NCBI RefSeq assembly: GCF_018991925.1 | Contig: NW_024725521.1 | Coordinates: forward strand, 1,178,001-1,242,000 | DNA length: 64,000 nt | Direction of reading: 5' to 3' | From: Homarus americanus | Taxonomy: Eukaryota > Arthropoda > Malacostraca > Decapoda > Nephropidae | Shown here: piece after piece, positions 11,740 through 24,789 of the stretch | How the letters are laid out: each line of letters begins with the position of its first letter | How positions within the stretch are numbered: position 1 is the stretch's first letter | The notes under the pieces: generated by a model | Told to the model about the DNA's origin: nothing | Database searches by the model: none | What the model saw: only the letters and a program-made list of their open reading frames with translations | Position numbers and translations under genes: made by a program

Positions 11740-13105
11740 AGCGTATTGGTATGTACAGGGCGAGACTCACGTCCTCCTCCTAGTACTATACAAGTATTTT
11801 TAGTGTGTGTGTGTGATGGTTGGTTGGAGGAAGTTAGTTTTTTTGTTAAGTTGTTGTTCACGTGTGCGGCACCAACCACCCAGACCACCTGCTGGCTGTT
11901 GTCCCTCAGAGTGCCAGGGAGGACAGTGTCCCCGTTACCCAGCGTCTCACGTGTACCTACTCACAACTTCCTTACTGTCTCAACACCGCCGCCTCTCACA
12001 CGTAGTACAGTACAAATACTCGCATATTCCTCAGAAAATTCTCTGCCTGCGTACTAAGTTAATTTATTAGGCATTTTCACTCCCAAATAAAGCTTAGTTG
12101 ATTATATCATTAATATTATTAATTTTGTGCCAAATTTCTTACTGATATATTTCTGAAGTATTTTAAACTGCGTAAATTGTTAAGATTTTGGTCACCTCCT
12201 CGTTTATTATAGAGTAAGTCTGCAGCTCGATATTTATTGATCTTAAGTTTCCTAGGTCTGGCCTCGCTGTAAAACAATATGCGGTTTCCTGATAATATTT
12301 TAGATTACTCTTTTTATCTGTGTCCATCTTGCCCGAACACCCATTATTGTCCCCGGTTAAGACAGTACAGTATGCCAAGTGGACTCCAGCGGCTGGCGTC
12401 TGTGTAAACTTATGCGCCCCGCACAGTTATTTCTGCCTTTGTCTTGCAGATGTTACAAACCCGAAATTGTTTACATTCCTCACTGCAGATGTCGGTCAGT
12501 AATGTATATTTGTTTTACATGTTTGTAAATACAAGATTCGCGTTGCGCCAACACCACTGAAGCCGAGCGGTTGTTAGATGCGACTCAGGCTTTAATGGCA
12601 AGGCTGGGGTGAGGCTTGTGAAGCTTACTGTGTAGCAGCGGAGTTTCTCACCACAAATTTACATTCTAGGAAGTTATATATTTCGTGTTGTTGTTGTTTT
12701 AATACTGTAGGGCTCAGTGCCAAGGTTATCCACACCTCTGTTTCACGTTAACACCACAGACTAATCTTAGGCTAAGGCTGTTACTGCGTCAACAAGTGTT
12801 TTACAGGCGGGTGTTAAGGTTTAAAATGTTCTCTTATATTCCTCGAGGGACTTGTGTTGACATTCAGGAGATACACCACACTCCAAAGTATCGATCACAT
12901 AAGTTAAAGGGTAACTGTGGAGGTGGTGACGTGTGGGTGTCAAGTGTCAGGATGAGAAGTGACCCTGACGACGTGTGTCAAGCGGTGTCGGCTGCTGCCA
13001 GTGCTGGGGGAACATTGCCAGATCTTAACGTCACCTCCGGGTGGAAGTGAAGGTCTAGTGCACTGGTTCTGAATCTGGGGGACGCGAAGCCTCTTTAGAG
13101 TGCGT
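11740..13105. other. Intron 1, no gene seen
   Basis: Overlapping short open frames at 11.7-12.1 kb and 12.8-13.05 kb are GC-richer than their surroundings. They show no domain, no consistent splice sites and no phase link to the exons, so they are not called. Confidence 0.35.
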
Positions 13106-13109
13106 GAGG

Positions 13110-13297
13110 TACAGTCGGGGTCAAAAGTCTTGAACACTTGACAGTATTTGGCATGTAAATACCCGAAGATCTTAGGTAATGAGAAGTTTTATCCCATTTT
13201 GTGGTTCAGGCACAATATGACAATTAGTGTTATTAGTATATCCCAATCATATATATTATATATTTAACTTAGAAGCAGACTCTTGACCCCGACTGTA
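13110..13297. mobile_element. Tc1-type MITE, 188 bp including TA duplications
   Basis: The left end TACAGTCGGGGTCAAAAGTC and the complement of the right end TACAGTCGGGGTCAAGAGTC differ by one base over 20 and are bounded by TA. The interior is non-coding. Confidence 0.9.
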
Positions 13298-13299
13298 CA

Positions 13300-15420
13300 G
13301 TGTACATGTCGATTAGCCAAAGGTATATTGGACAGAAGATATGCCATATGTATCATGTTTTTGATGATATACTTAACTTATTAAAGAAATACATTAAACA
13401 TGACCGAGTGACCATATAGAGGAGGTACGTGACGACTCGCATCAAGATCACAGTCTAGGATAATGTTATCGGGTGTACAGTATTGTGAAGCCGATGTTAA
13501 CTATGGAAGGAATGTGTGTGATTTTACTCATAACTTGATACAGTAATGTAAGTTAGGAAGACTTGATGAGGTAAAGCAATAATCTCGGCTCTACATCACA
13601 TACAGCTAAATTTTAAAGTTAATTTATAAAACATTTTGGTGTTACACAAAGGATGGAGATTCAGGTTAGGGGATTAGTAATTATTGGATTTATCTTGACT
13701 ATATAAGCTGAGTGTAGTTTTAAAATGACTTGTGGCGGCGTCACACTTACATTCTTTCGTCAATTTTTTGGTCAACTTTCAGAAAATCCTCCAACTTTTT
13801 TGTTGTGCACCGTCACACACGCGTTTAGAACCAACTCGCCAGTTCCCTCGTTCGACAACTGTCAACAAACAAGATGGATCCATCTGACGAAGAAAGCGCA
13901 GCAATTCTACGCCTTTTTTGGTGTATGAAGAGTACCCCCAGAGACAGCTGCGCGTCTACCAAGAGCTCCTAGAGAGGCGTGTCCTTACTTGGGAAATTAT
14001 TTGATCTTTTTGCTCCATGTTGTTATTCCCACGTGGTCAAAATGTAAACAACAAATGACATTTTCTTACCTTTATAAAATCACGAAACTAAACATAATAA
14101 GTAAAGTTGGGAAGAGAAATAATTACTTCATAATAATTTTAGATTTATATTTTAAGTAGAAATTAGTTTATTTCTAATAAACTCTGTAGTATCACTTATA
14201 GATCTTGAGTTGACTGGTAAGTTGTCGTACGAGTTGTCAGTGCAGACGGTCTGTTTCGTCTGACAAAAAACCAACGACATCTCCGACGATTCGTGAAAAA
14301 AGTTGACAGTAAAAAATTTACTAGTGTGATTCCGGCTTTAGGGTGAAACATTTCCACCTGTGCGACGCCTCGTGGCTATAGACGTGTATCAGAGTATAAC
14401 TAAACAATTCTCAATATTAAGTAGTATGTAATCTTATAACCCTAATTATTTCAGTGAACAAATCAACCAAGTTACGAATTGAATAGGTTATGAATAACTG
14501 GCGGGAAATAGAATTTGTATCTTCTAAACTACACTTCGTATGAATACCAAATTTAATGAAAGCTCATTTCATAATTTAGTAATAAGTTTAATGAATAGCG
14601 GTACGACCGCTGGCTCCGGCTCCGTCCTGCTTGCCCCCCCCCCCAAAGACAAGTTACTGTGGAAATTTAAAATCCTAAAAGACAACAAAATTATCCTTCA
14701 TTCTCTTAACATCAGTTAGAGATGACGTTTAACGCCGTACAGAAACTTATGACGCCGGACCCTTGGCAAATTGGTCCCGTGTTGTCATAATAGGTAGCCA
14801 GCTGGGGGCAGGACGAGCCGTTTGATTTGTTACACAATGAAAAAGATTCGAGACAAAACAACATGGCGCCTGAGTGAAGTATATCTTTTATGGAAGAAAC
14901 AAACCATTTTACAGCAGTTTCTAGTTTGTCGCTTTCCTGTATAAGGTTGTCACGACGGATCAATGTTATGGTGGGTGAATCAGCCAGTGAGACGCCGTCG
15001 TGTGTGTGAGGACCAGTTTAGACCGCGGGCTGGTCAAGCTGTGGTAAACATTGTTCTCAGCTCTACTGTCCGTACTCCACCACCTGTCACTGCATATTTT
15101 ACCACCACATATACAGTATAGTCGTAATGAAAGGTTGAGTTTTTATAATCCCAAATTGACGTTTTAATTTTGTTTTATTTCATTTTTTTTTTAATTTATT
15201 GTGTTTTTCTTCAAAGGTGGTGTTGGTGATTGACCAACTTGGCAACAGTAGACAATATTTGGCAACACTGTCACTTCCACTTATCCACACATACCACAAA
15301 CACCTCAACTCAGTCTAAACAAATTTAAATAAGAAATGTTTACCATCCAAATAAATAATTAATCCACTCAAATGATATCTGACGTCTGACTGGCCTGAGA
15401 GACGAGGGATTGAGAATATT
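13300..15420. other. Intron 1, no gene seen
   Basis: Mostly AT-rich, with a homopolymer C run near 14635. Short minus-strand frames at 14.7-15.0 kb and 15.3-15.8 kb lack protein-like features. Confidence 0.35.
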
Positions 15421-15426
15421 GAACAT

Positions 15427-15453
15427 CTCTCTCTCTCTCTCTCTCTCTCTCTG
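15427..15453. repeat. (CT)n microsatellite
   Basis: Uninterrupted CT run. Confidence 0.95.
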
Positions 15454-16224
15454 CTTGCCTGGCCATAAACACAAGATGCGAAAAAACAAAAGCAAGAGTG
15501 AGTGGCTCCGGCCGTGCTATTATTAACTACGTCAGCGCCAGCCAGGACCACGGGGGAAGGGGAAAACAGACCCAACACACCCGCGACACAAGGTTCGTTT
15601 TTATTCTGCAGGTTTCGGTGTACTATTTTACAATCACGATATAAACGGCAGAGATTTATTTGATAAGGTCTTGAGGTGGCGTGAGATGCATAAATAGCGG
15701 GAGACTGAAGACCGTCTTCGTCAGTGGACAACTCTTGATGGGCAGAATTTTGTCGGAAGCGATAGTAATGATAATGTACGTTTTTCAAATCACTTTTTAA
15801 TGTTTTTTTAGAATTATTAAGAAAACGATTTATATATTATTGAAGTTTGTCAAGTTGTTTTATACAGTTGTATAAATTCAGCATATATTTACATGTAATA
15901 TCGTTTTGTTTTAAAAAATACTAATTCAGCTTCGCCAGAGAAAAATAATTGGACTGAGGGAATAACAGCATTAATCCCTGTAACTTGTGGAATAAATCTA
16001 CGAAACATTGATAATAATAATAATAAAAAACCACTCCTTCCTCCTGATATATATATACACATAATTCTGTATTTAATTCAGGACGAACTAAACTAGAATC
16101 TTCCCAGGTAAATAGATGGGCCGTTAATGTGACTATGTAAGAAATCTTGTATTAATTTAAATCCCATCAAGCTTTGAGTTTGGTGACGTGAAACTGAAGG
16201 TCTGCAGGAAATAATGTGATGGGG

Positions 16225-16515
16225 ACATTAGTTAGTTAACGAGGCTTTTTAGTTACTTTACGGGGCATTTTAGTTAGTTTACAGTTTACGGGACATTTTA
16301 TTTAGTTTACGGGACATTTCAGTTAATTTATGGAATATTTATTTAGTTTACGAGACATTTTAGTTAATTTCAAGGAGCACTTTAGTTTTCGGAGCATTTT
16401 TGGTTTGTTTAAGGGACATTTTCGTTAATTTAAGGAGCATTTTTGTTTGTTTACTGGGCGTTTTGGTTAGTTTACAGGTCACATTAGTTTACGGGTCATA
16501 CAAGTTTGTTGATCA
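16225..16515. repeat. Degenerate tandem repeat with GGACATTTTAGTTAGTTTAC-like units
   Basis: About a dozen irregular units built from GGGACATTTT and AGTTAGTTTAC words, of variable length (roughly 20-30 bases) and diverged. This suggests an old array. Confidence 0.7.
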
Positions 16516-18310
16516 TTCAAGGTTGGTAGTGTAAGCTGAGGACACATGATAATGGCGTGAGTTTACGTTATACTGAAGCGTTTAACCCTTTAGAGGACAT
16601 CGGCTCAGGTAATGAATGGCTCTCGACGTCTTCCTTTTTACCACTGACTCCCCCACCCCCCCCCCCTCCGCCTTTTTTAAAAATCACTTTAATCGACTTT
16701 TAATGAATTTTACACCTTGTATTTATATTACCTTCAAGATTAACTAGTAATTATTTCATCCGTGTATATCGTGAATGTGTGGAAGATTGAAATATACTAA
16801 GAAAACTAATTAATGTTAAATTTTTAGTGACAAAATCCTAATAAAGAAAAAAATGTAAATACATGTTTTACACAAGGTCCCTCCCCTCCTTTACCAGCCT
16901 CGCGGCCCCCTAGTTTTGGGAACCATTGGCTACAGGGTTATGAGACTATCTCAATTAACATGCACGGAACACTAGTTAAGTATAAAAGTGAGTTAGTGCC
17001 GCTGTAGAGCCTTACTATTAGGCCCAAAGACACTACTCTGCTAATGGCGGTGTGTGTGTGTGCCGTCATGTTCACTTACAACACGAGCAGCGGTGTTGAA
17101 TGGGGCTGTGGTGTTTAGGGTGCTCTTAACAGTTGAGGTCACGAGGTACCGTTTAACAATTGAATGTTGAGGTGTTGAGCATTAGGTGCTTCAACTGTCA
17201 GGGTCATCAAGCACCGGGAACAAGTGTGTTTCTTACAAGACAGCCTTCAATAATTAAACAAAAGCTTAGTAGTTATTGTTGATCTAGATTAGGTGCTTGA
17301 GCTGTTTGGCGAGGAGGGGGGGTCTGAACCTCTTTGTAGACCAATAATCATTGTTTATTCGTTTAATTTGATCGTTTCTGTCATTGATCAGTTCATTAAC
17401 CGTTCAATTTTGTTCACTCGGTACGGCAGGAAGTGAGAGCACCCGGAGATAATAGAACCTGAGGGTTACACTGTACACCGTCCTTCTCACAACTGACTCA
17501 ACTCAAACCCAGATGGCAGTACAGTGCAGTAGTGAGAGGCTGGTCCGCTGTGTCTCAGAATGCTGGGAATGCCATCGTTAAGTTTCTGTGTTGACGCTAT
17601 TTTCTTTCTCAACATGGCCATAGCAACCACGGTATGGCCAAACTCCAGACATATATTACATAACTTACCCTCATACAAAATACCAAGCAGGGCCTAAGAA
17701 ACAGGAATTAAACCACTTCTCGTTTATTAGAATGTACAGTTAGGAAGAAACAGAATTCCCTGATCCCTTGGCAATATCCTGCATGATTAGTTAATATAAC
17801 ACACCTCTTCACCACATATAACGCCGGGACCACAATATAACAACCTTAATACAAAGAAAACTATGAGAACAATTAGTTGAAACTCCAATCCCTTTCACCT
17901 AATGATCCCCAGGTACTTACAGGCCAGATACTGCCAAGTGTCCATGGAATTTTGTCCGCAACTGTACACGATGAGAGCGCGGATTGGATGGTGTGTGTAT
18001 ACGTGGGGGGGGTATACACAACTCCACGTCTTGACTCCTCTCACCCCTCCACTCTTTCCTACATCAGCTGGTGTTGAGTCCTAGTTTCTTACAATAGGTA
18101 ACTTAAAGCAAGGTAATATACTGTCTGTAAGTCTGTTGTTTACTTTAAGTGTTTAAACCATTAAGATGTTCGTTTCGTTCACTCGGTCTCTGTATATAGG
18201 CAACAATTATTAGTCATTATTTTTCCAATTGGTCTGTATTGATAGATCATGTTGAACTACTACACTCTGGCAGCTGGTAATATAGTCTGATCGCCTTAAA
18301 GACTGGAACC
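16515..18310. other. Intron 1, no gene seen; possible hAT-like end
   Basis: TTTGGGAACCATTG near 16915-16928 resembles a hAT right end, and a C-run region near 16650 resembles the sub-terminal part of such elements. No 8-bp duplication was found, so no element is called. The rest is non-descript AT-rich sequence. Confidence 0.3.
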
Positions 18311-18316
18311 CCTCTC

Positions 18317-18405
18317 CCCAGCTTGTTTCACCTAACCACCCTCACGCTAATTTGGGATTGAGGTTAGTGTAAGGGTGGTTACTCTTAAGGTGAAATAAGC
18401 TGGGG
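18317..18405. repeat. Long imperfect fold-back
   Basis: The left arm contains CCCCAGCTTGTTTCACCT, then AACCACCCTCACGCTAA. The right arm complement contains CCCCAGCTTATTTCACCT, a 7-base insert, then AACCACCCTTACACTAA. The arms are over 30 bases with a short loop. It could be a fold-back MITE or a transcribed hairpin. Confidence 0.85.
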
Positions 18406-18631
18406 AGAAGCTTCAGGTGATTCAAATATTCTTGTAGATGAATAAATTATTAAGAAATATTATACAGGCCATAATTAGATAATATAATGAAGATATCCGG
18501 AAGGTTGTATGAGTGATAGAAATAACGCTTGTATTAGCCTGGCTGTGGAGGGAGGCTGAGGCGGTGTTGGCCAGCTACTGTATGTCGGTATGTTGTGGGG
18601 AATGTCTGGGGTGTCCGGCTTTGTTTTAGCC

Positions 18632-18682
<51 letters not shown>
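18632..18682. repeat. (CA)n microsatellite
   Basis: Uninterrupted CA run of about 25 units. Confidence 0.95.
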
Positions 18683-18684
<2 letters not shown>

Positions 18685-18804
18685 CACAAGGGCACCAGTG
18701 GAAATAAACTTTAAAAATACAGCCATACAAGTTCACATTGGTACAGCTTTTAGGTGGTGAAGGTATACAAACAATGACACACAGTAAGTTGATAACAGAG
18801 GACA

Positions 18805-18945
18805 GTCCATTGGTGGTAAAGTAGAGCAGTAACGCGTGAATCTCTTATCAGTTGTGTCCTGGGTTCGAGTTTTGGTCTAAGAGAAGCGTGGGAATGTTGT
18901 TTATCCAGTGTATCCTCCTGGACCAATAACTGACAGTAAAGGTCA
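18805..18945 (+). repeat. tRNA-derived SINE
   Basis: The head reads TGGTGGTAAAGTAGAGCAGT (A-box region) and a B-box-like GGGTTCGAGTTTTGG follows about 45 bases later, as in a tRNA. A non-tRNA body comes next. Arms no longer pair fully, so it is not a functional tRNA. Confidence 0.55.
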
Positions 18946-19249
18946 TAACAAAGTAAGAACAGACTCGTAAGTGGTGAAATGATTAATAAAGAAAAGGTAA
19001 GCTGCCAAAGGATTATTACGCGTTACGGTTCTTATTATCGAAGAAAGAAGGGAGGCTAAAAAAGATGTAATGTAATGATGATAAACGAGAGAAGGCGTGT
19101 GAGGAGGATGAATACTTGGTGAATAATCGATGAGTTTGGGTGGTCACATACAGTAAAGTAGCCGGAAACATTGAGTCCCCCCTTCAATGATTCATGATGG
19201 CGAGGTCACTACTTAGGACCACGTTTTCTCTTAAGCCATACTGCCAGGG

Positions 19250-19387
19250 GATACCTCGATAAAGACACACTTATTACTTTTATCTAACACCTAGTGATAC
19301 CTCGATAAAGACACACTTATTACTTTTATCTAACACCTAGTGATACCTCGATAAAGACACACTTATTACTTTTATCTAACACCTAGT
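19250..19387. repeat. 46-bp tandem repeat, 3 units
   Basis: Units start at 19250, 19296 and 19342 with GATACCTCGATAAAGACACA and are essentially identical, implying a recent duplication. Confidence 0.95.
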
Positions 19388-19529
19388 TCCGGGAGTATTG
19401 ACTTAACTCCAAAGGATCGATTAAAATGAGCGTCTGTCGACAAATCAGCGTGTGTCAAACTGTGATGCAACCATTACCAACCATATGGTGTGTCGGCGTT
19501 AAATATAATTTGGTTATTACAGTGTGGTT

Positions 19530-19658
19530 TGTGTTGATGTGTCATCGTGTTTGTGTTGATGTGTCTGTTTGTGTTGATGTGTCTCTGTGTTTGTGTTCAT
19601 GTGTCTGTTTGTGTTCATGTGTCTCTGTGTTTGTGTTCATGTGTCTGTTTGTGTTGAG
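19530..19658. repeat. Short minisatellite, TTTGTGTTSATGTGTCT-type units
   Basis: Seven or more 17-18-base units with a G/C variant position. Confidence 0.8.
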
Positions 19659-19907
19659 GTTCCTTAAAAGTAACAAAATGATCGCTCCGTAGGTCTACTC
19701 TACTGTTGTTACATTTGCCTGGTGGAAGCTTTGGTGTGTCTCCGTCTTGATCAGTCATTCTTGTTTTATGCTTTACTTCTTGTTTTTGTTTTTCATCATA
19801 AATAATAATAACAGCAGGGATATGGTAGTAACTCCTTGTGTTTTATTTCTGATCGATTAGACACAAAACTTTACCAGTGACTTGCTAACAAAACTCCAGG
19901 TATTTTC

Positions 19908-20092
19908 TGTTATGTTACCGGGTATGTTGTGTTATGTTACCGGGTATGTTGTGTTATGTTACCGGGTATGTTGTGTTATGTTACCGGGTATGTTGTGTTA
20001 TGTTACCGGGTATGTTGTGTTATGTTACCGGGTATGTTGTGTTATGTTACCGGGTATGTTGTGTTATGTTACCGGGTATGTTGTGTTATGTT
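19908..20092. repeat. 22-bp minisatellite, about 8 near-identical units
   Basis: The unit GTTATGTTACCGGGTATGTT plus GT recurs every 22 bases. Homogeneity suggests recent expansion. The two overlapping 60-90-residue open frames are products of this array. Confidence 0.95.
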
Positions 20093-20426
20093 CCTTAAAA
20101 TGGCGCCGATCACAAAATAACGTAATGTGTGACGTCATGAGCAAGCATTATTTTTAGTTTTATTTCTTTTTTTTTTTTACTTATTTTTTCATTACAAACA
20201 CCCTATACTCCTATACTCTAGTCATCAGTTATGTTAATAATGAATAAAATTAAAGGTAAAAACGGGATTATGGTCAGGTTAACAAACAGGAATATGATAA
20301 ACTTATTTTTTTAAGTTTTACCAAAGTTCTAGGAGTAATAATTTTATCAGTGGTATTATTAAGCTTACCTGGACATAAAGTTCAAGCGTCAAATTTTTTT
20401 TTTACATTTATTTATGTATTTTTTCA

Positions 20427-20429
<3 letters not shown>

Positions 20430-20470
<41 letters not shown>
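20430..20470. repeat. (GT)n microsatellite
   Basis: Uninterrupted GT run of about 20 units. Confidence 0.95.
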
Positions 20471-20472
<2 letters not shown>

Positions 20473-20474
20473 GG

Positions 20475-21160
20475 CAATAGTAATAACATCTGGTAGTTGT
20501 ACGTACACATTAACTCACATATGTGTGTTTTCTTACATATTCCCAGTGACGGCACTTTGTTTACATTATCCCTGGGTCGTGTATTCAAAAGGCCCCACTT
20601 AAATATGTTTCTTTAACGAGGTCGCGAGAGGTGTGGGGGTAAAGGTGAAGTGACGCTAAAACTTGCATAAAAATTCAGCCAACACACCACCTTTAACTCA
20701 AGGTTCTCTGGTGGTCCCGGCCATGAGGGGTTATTGATACTTCTTCTAGGGTGAATGTGGAAGATGTTGATGTTTTTATATTACGGCGCCCAACAATACG
20801 GTTCTTTTGGTCAACAGCTGTGTGGTATGATAGACTAAAACTGAACTTTGTGAGGAAAACGCGTAGGTAGTTGTGGCTGCGTTATATAAATTTAATGCTG
20901 TGATGTGAGTGAGATAGTATGCAGCAGTTGGAACAGTAGCTTAGTGGTTTATGCCAACATAACGTTAAAAATACCACACAGGTATTCTAGTTGTCCCGTA
21001 ATAGCTAGGAGACTCAGCTGGGCGACCAACCAGCGCGCGTCTTAGTAACCCCCACGCAAGATGAAGAAAATACCGCTCCACTACCAGCTAACAGTGGGGT
21101 CTGACCAACGAACACTGGTGTAATTTTTTCTTGGTGTGTCAACTAAAATTTATTATTATT
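20475..21160. other. Intron 1, no gene seen
   Basis: A tRNA-like A box (TAGCTTAGTGGTTTA near 20938) has no acceptable B box after it. Nothing else is recognised. Confidence 0.3.
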
Positions 21161-21165
21161 ATTAA

Positions 21166-21166
21166 T

Positions 21167-21203
<37 letters not shown>
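21166..21203. repeat. (ATC)n microsatellite
   Basis: Uninterrupted ATC/TCA trinucleotide run. Confidence 0.95.
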
Positions 21204-21206
<3 letters not shown>

Positions 21207-21584
21207 AGAGAATTCACTCGATCATAATTACTAATAAAAAAACTGTTTACCCCATAAATTACCTGCAATGAAAATTCTTCCAAAATTATTGTGCATGAGC
21301 TTTTTTTAACGTAAGTGTAAAAAAATAGTTCTCATAATTTATTAACGTTTAAAGACCTTCGTTGTTGAAGCTCAGTAATACCATTATAGCGACAAGTATA
21401 AGAGAACCATTTTGTTATAATGTAGAATCTTAGTGGTATTTCGACGCCATATTAGCCGTTATGTATGTGTGGTGGCTGATGTTGTACGTCTCTGGTCCGG
21501 AGGGTGATTAACATATGACTTTTGAGAACATGTGTCACACCGATGTTCTTTACTGAACCCTCCCTCCCACCCTGGCTCCACCTA

Positions 21585-22310
21585 CGCAGATGCGTATGCG
21601 CACTTCGGCCTTGAGGTGAGATGTACGTAAGACTCAGATTCTCTTTCAACCTGCCCCTGGTTCAGACACACCACCACCCATCCAGCTTAACGGTACTACC
21701 CTCTCTAATGTTACCCAATTTCGGTATCTCGGCTCCCACCTGCCCATTACCGCACACATCGATGAAGAGATTCAGCATCGGATCAGATGTGCATTTCAAG
21801 CCTTTGGCGGACTACGAAATTGTGTCTTACGCTGTAGGGAACTGAAATTATCTATAAAGCTGCATGTATATCGAGCAGTGGTCCTCCCCACCCTGCTATT
21901 TGGCAGTGAGACATGGGTCACATACAGGAGGCACCACAAAGCATTTGAAAACTTTCACCAACGTAGTCTACATTCCATCCTCCGAGTTGACTAGGAAGAC
22001 AAGAGAATAAATACCAGTATTATTGTTGACACCAACTGTAGGAGCATCGAGGCTAACTTTATCCATGAACAACTACGCTGGACTGGCCATGTTACCCGCA
22101 TGGACGACAGTAGACTGCCAAAGCAGCTACTTTACAGTCACTCAACGAATAGTAAACGTAACGCCGGAGGACAACTGAAAAGGTATAAGGATATTCTTAA
22201 GACTGAAGCTCTCAACTGGCTCAGCCATGTTAATATTGGAAATTATTATTGACTCTGTATCTGTGTTTTTCTACCTAAATAAACTGTTTCAATCAATCAA
22301 TCAATCAAAG
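21585..22310 (+). pseudogene. RTE-like LINE, C-terminal end of reverse transcriptase ORF
   Basis: Conceptual translation across frames gives FGLEV, then IQLNGTTLSNVTQFRYLGS, HIDEEIQHRIRCAFQAFGGL, KLHVYRAVVLPTLLFGSETW and RWTGHVTRMDDSRLPKQLLY. This is the well-known post-catalytic tail of RTE-like ('craniofacial development protein 2-like') retrotransposon ORFs. At least one frame break and an in-frame TAG (about 21991) show it is dead. The 3' end after AATAAACTGTTTCAATC is an (AATC)n tail ending near 22308. The 5' part, including the YxDD catalytic core, is absent. Confidence 0.88.
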
Positions 22311-24688
22311 ACAAACCTGAAAAAGTGCCAAATCGACCCCCTCACCTGGGAGACGATTACTCCATCCCGTAACGCCTTTCCCGCACTAGATGTCTGCCGG
22401 TCCCGTGTCTTCCTCTTGAGTCACCTTAGAGTTCACCAACGAAGGTGACATCCTTTTTAACTCATACCATTGTGTCGAAGCTGGATGAACGTCATACTTG
22501 ATTCCGAGGGACAGCAAAGTATAGCAGTAGTAGTAGTAGTAGTAGTAATAGTTGTCTCCACCAGTGAGCGTTTTGTTCACATATTCTGGTTGTTCAGTGA
22601 TGGCTGGCTGGTCCTCTTCAAGTGAACACGGCTGAAATATATTGTTTTAGGGCGAAATTTTCTTTGAGGAATTTGAATTATTAGTAAACAAAAACAAATA
22701 CCATAAAATGTTAATTGAATTCCATGTGTAGAACGAGTATGAAGTACATAATAAAACTAATAAGTGTAAATTTAAAATCAATAATGTACAACAGGTAAAA
22801 ATTCAGGGCAAAACACCTGTATAGCTACATCACCCCAACTCTCCTTATAACACGTGTACCAGGTAACACAGGTGCGTCAGGCAGGGGTCACACATGCTGT
22901 CAACCCCTATTTATATACTCGTTCATCACTACAACCAGGCAGTCACCAGGCAGTAAGTGACGTCACCCATGACCCTGCTGCCAAACGTGTGGGTGTGGCA
23001 GGTAGATCATCGAGAAGTGTGGCGTGGGGTAGAGGCTGGTGAAGGGGGGTAAGAGGGAAGGAGGAGAGGGTATATTTATATATGTATACAAAATCGTGAG
23101 TAAATCTACTAGTTTTGTGACCGTCGCTCGTGGTGGTGGTGGACGACGCTCCCAGCAGAATGGTGACCGCGGTGCTGTGTGAGAGTGTGGGTGATACTTA
23201 TTGTTTATAGACTCTTATAATGTGGTGGTGTTGGTGTTTAAACAAGTGAACATCTGTTTTTCGAGGGTTAGCCCACCCAGGACCCACATCGAGGTCTGGA
23301 GGGGGCTTTTTTTTACCATAAATAACAAAAACAGATCAATAGTGAGAAACAATATATGTCTGTTGTGTTGTAATAGTAAGAGAAACAATTAAGACCCTGC
23401 AATTGTGTGTAAATGAGGCAGAAAGTCAGATTAGCAACCTGGGACTTGGTCACAATTTTCGTGATGCCATATGGCAGTAGTGTCTACCATTAGACAACAC
23501 ATTATGCTTCCAATATTTTCCCAGGCGGTAATACCTCCTTCGTGGTGTTTAAACAAGTGAAGATCATACGCAAACAAACTTTTATTATAATGCAAAAATA
23601 ATTAAATTAAAGTGCACTAAGAAACAAAGTAAGAAATAACAAAGGAAAATAATAAAGAATATTAAGTGTACAGTATAGTGGAGTTGGTCCAGCGGTCACC
23701 CCCCCCCCCCACTCCCGCCTAAAATGTGGAACCGTTCCTCATCAAAAACACTTCTCTTTTTTCTTTATCTGCTATAAACGGTAATAATTTTCAAGAAAGA
23801 GCTGGAATTTGGTATACTTCTGTAAATACCCGAAAACGATCACAAACCAGTGTTTGAGTTAGAATGAAATATTTTACATAGTAGAGCTGTAGACCTACAA
23901 AACATTATAAATTATCATTATTTCATTTGGAACAACTTGCTGATGAAACATTTCGATTATAATAACTTATAAAGTTCAAACTCTTAAACTATTTTGTTTC
24001 ATGACTCACGTAGACACAATGAGACCTCTTGGTGGAGCACGTTACTCAGGCGGTGAGGACACGAGGGTATACACAGCTTTACTACTGTACTTTTCACTCC
24101 TCTTTCCAGTATCTCTTTCCCAGGACAAAAATTTTGCACACATTCGAGAAAAAATTATATTAATCTGAATTTCATGGGAAGCGTTGTAATATGACATCAA
24201 GACTGCCAATAATAATCACCGATGAAAATAACTTAGGTCAAATATATAGAGCTTGCTGCTGCAGATAGAGTGTAAGCCGCGCTCTGAGTGATACAGTATT
24301 TAACATCATCACCTCCAGTACCAAGTATTATACGTGGTTCCTGACGTGATAGGCTTGTTGTTCTATGCATTAAATTGGTACAGCTGCCAAGTTCTTCAAG
24401 CAACGTTCACAGGAGTCACGTTTTGGCAGTAGACAACAAACAGTTGAAAGAATAGATTATTTTTCTCTGCTGAGTCAAGGGTTTTTCATTCCTTTCGTAA
24501 CAAGTGACAGTTTATTTAATTATAAGTGTAAATCTTTCATCAGGTTTGTGGAGTGAAATATACCAAGGTTATTGAGAGAAATATTATATAATGTGAAGAA
24601 TTATGGACATTTTCAGTGACGCTGGGACAACATTAATGTTAAGGTCAGGTTTACAGTATTGTGTCGTTGAAAAGTTTGTGAGGGTGAA
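22310..24688. other. Intron 1, no gene seen
   Basis: Contains a short (AGT)n run (about 22524-22548) and a C-run near 23699. Short open frames are not protein-like. Confidence 0.35.
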
Positions 24689-24689
24689 T

Positions 24690-24787
24690 TGAATTGAAAC
24701 AGTTTATTTAGCGAGAAAAACACAGATACAAAGTGGATAATAATAACAATATTAACTTGGCTGAGCCAGTTGAGAACCTGAGCTCTC
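24690..24787 (-). mobile_element. RTE-like LINE 3' terminus, minus strand
   Basis: The reverse complement of this stretch matches the last ~100 bases of the LINE at 22.2 kb: CTCAACTGGCTCAGCCA-like, then a spacer, ATCTGTGTTTTTCTC and AAATAAACTGTTTCAATTCA. It is a second, 5'-truncated insertion of the same family in opposite orientation, about 2.4 kb away. Confidence 0.85.
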
Positions 24788-24789
24788 TT

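Noticed and set aside
12796..13050. 84-codon frame with GC-rich coding look
   Set aside because: No domain, no splice-phase partner, and it is immediately followed by transposon sequence.
16610..16930. Second hAT element
   Set aside because: Only the right end looks like a hAT terminus; no matching left TIR or 8-bp duplication found.
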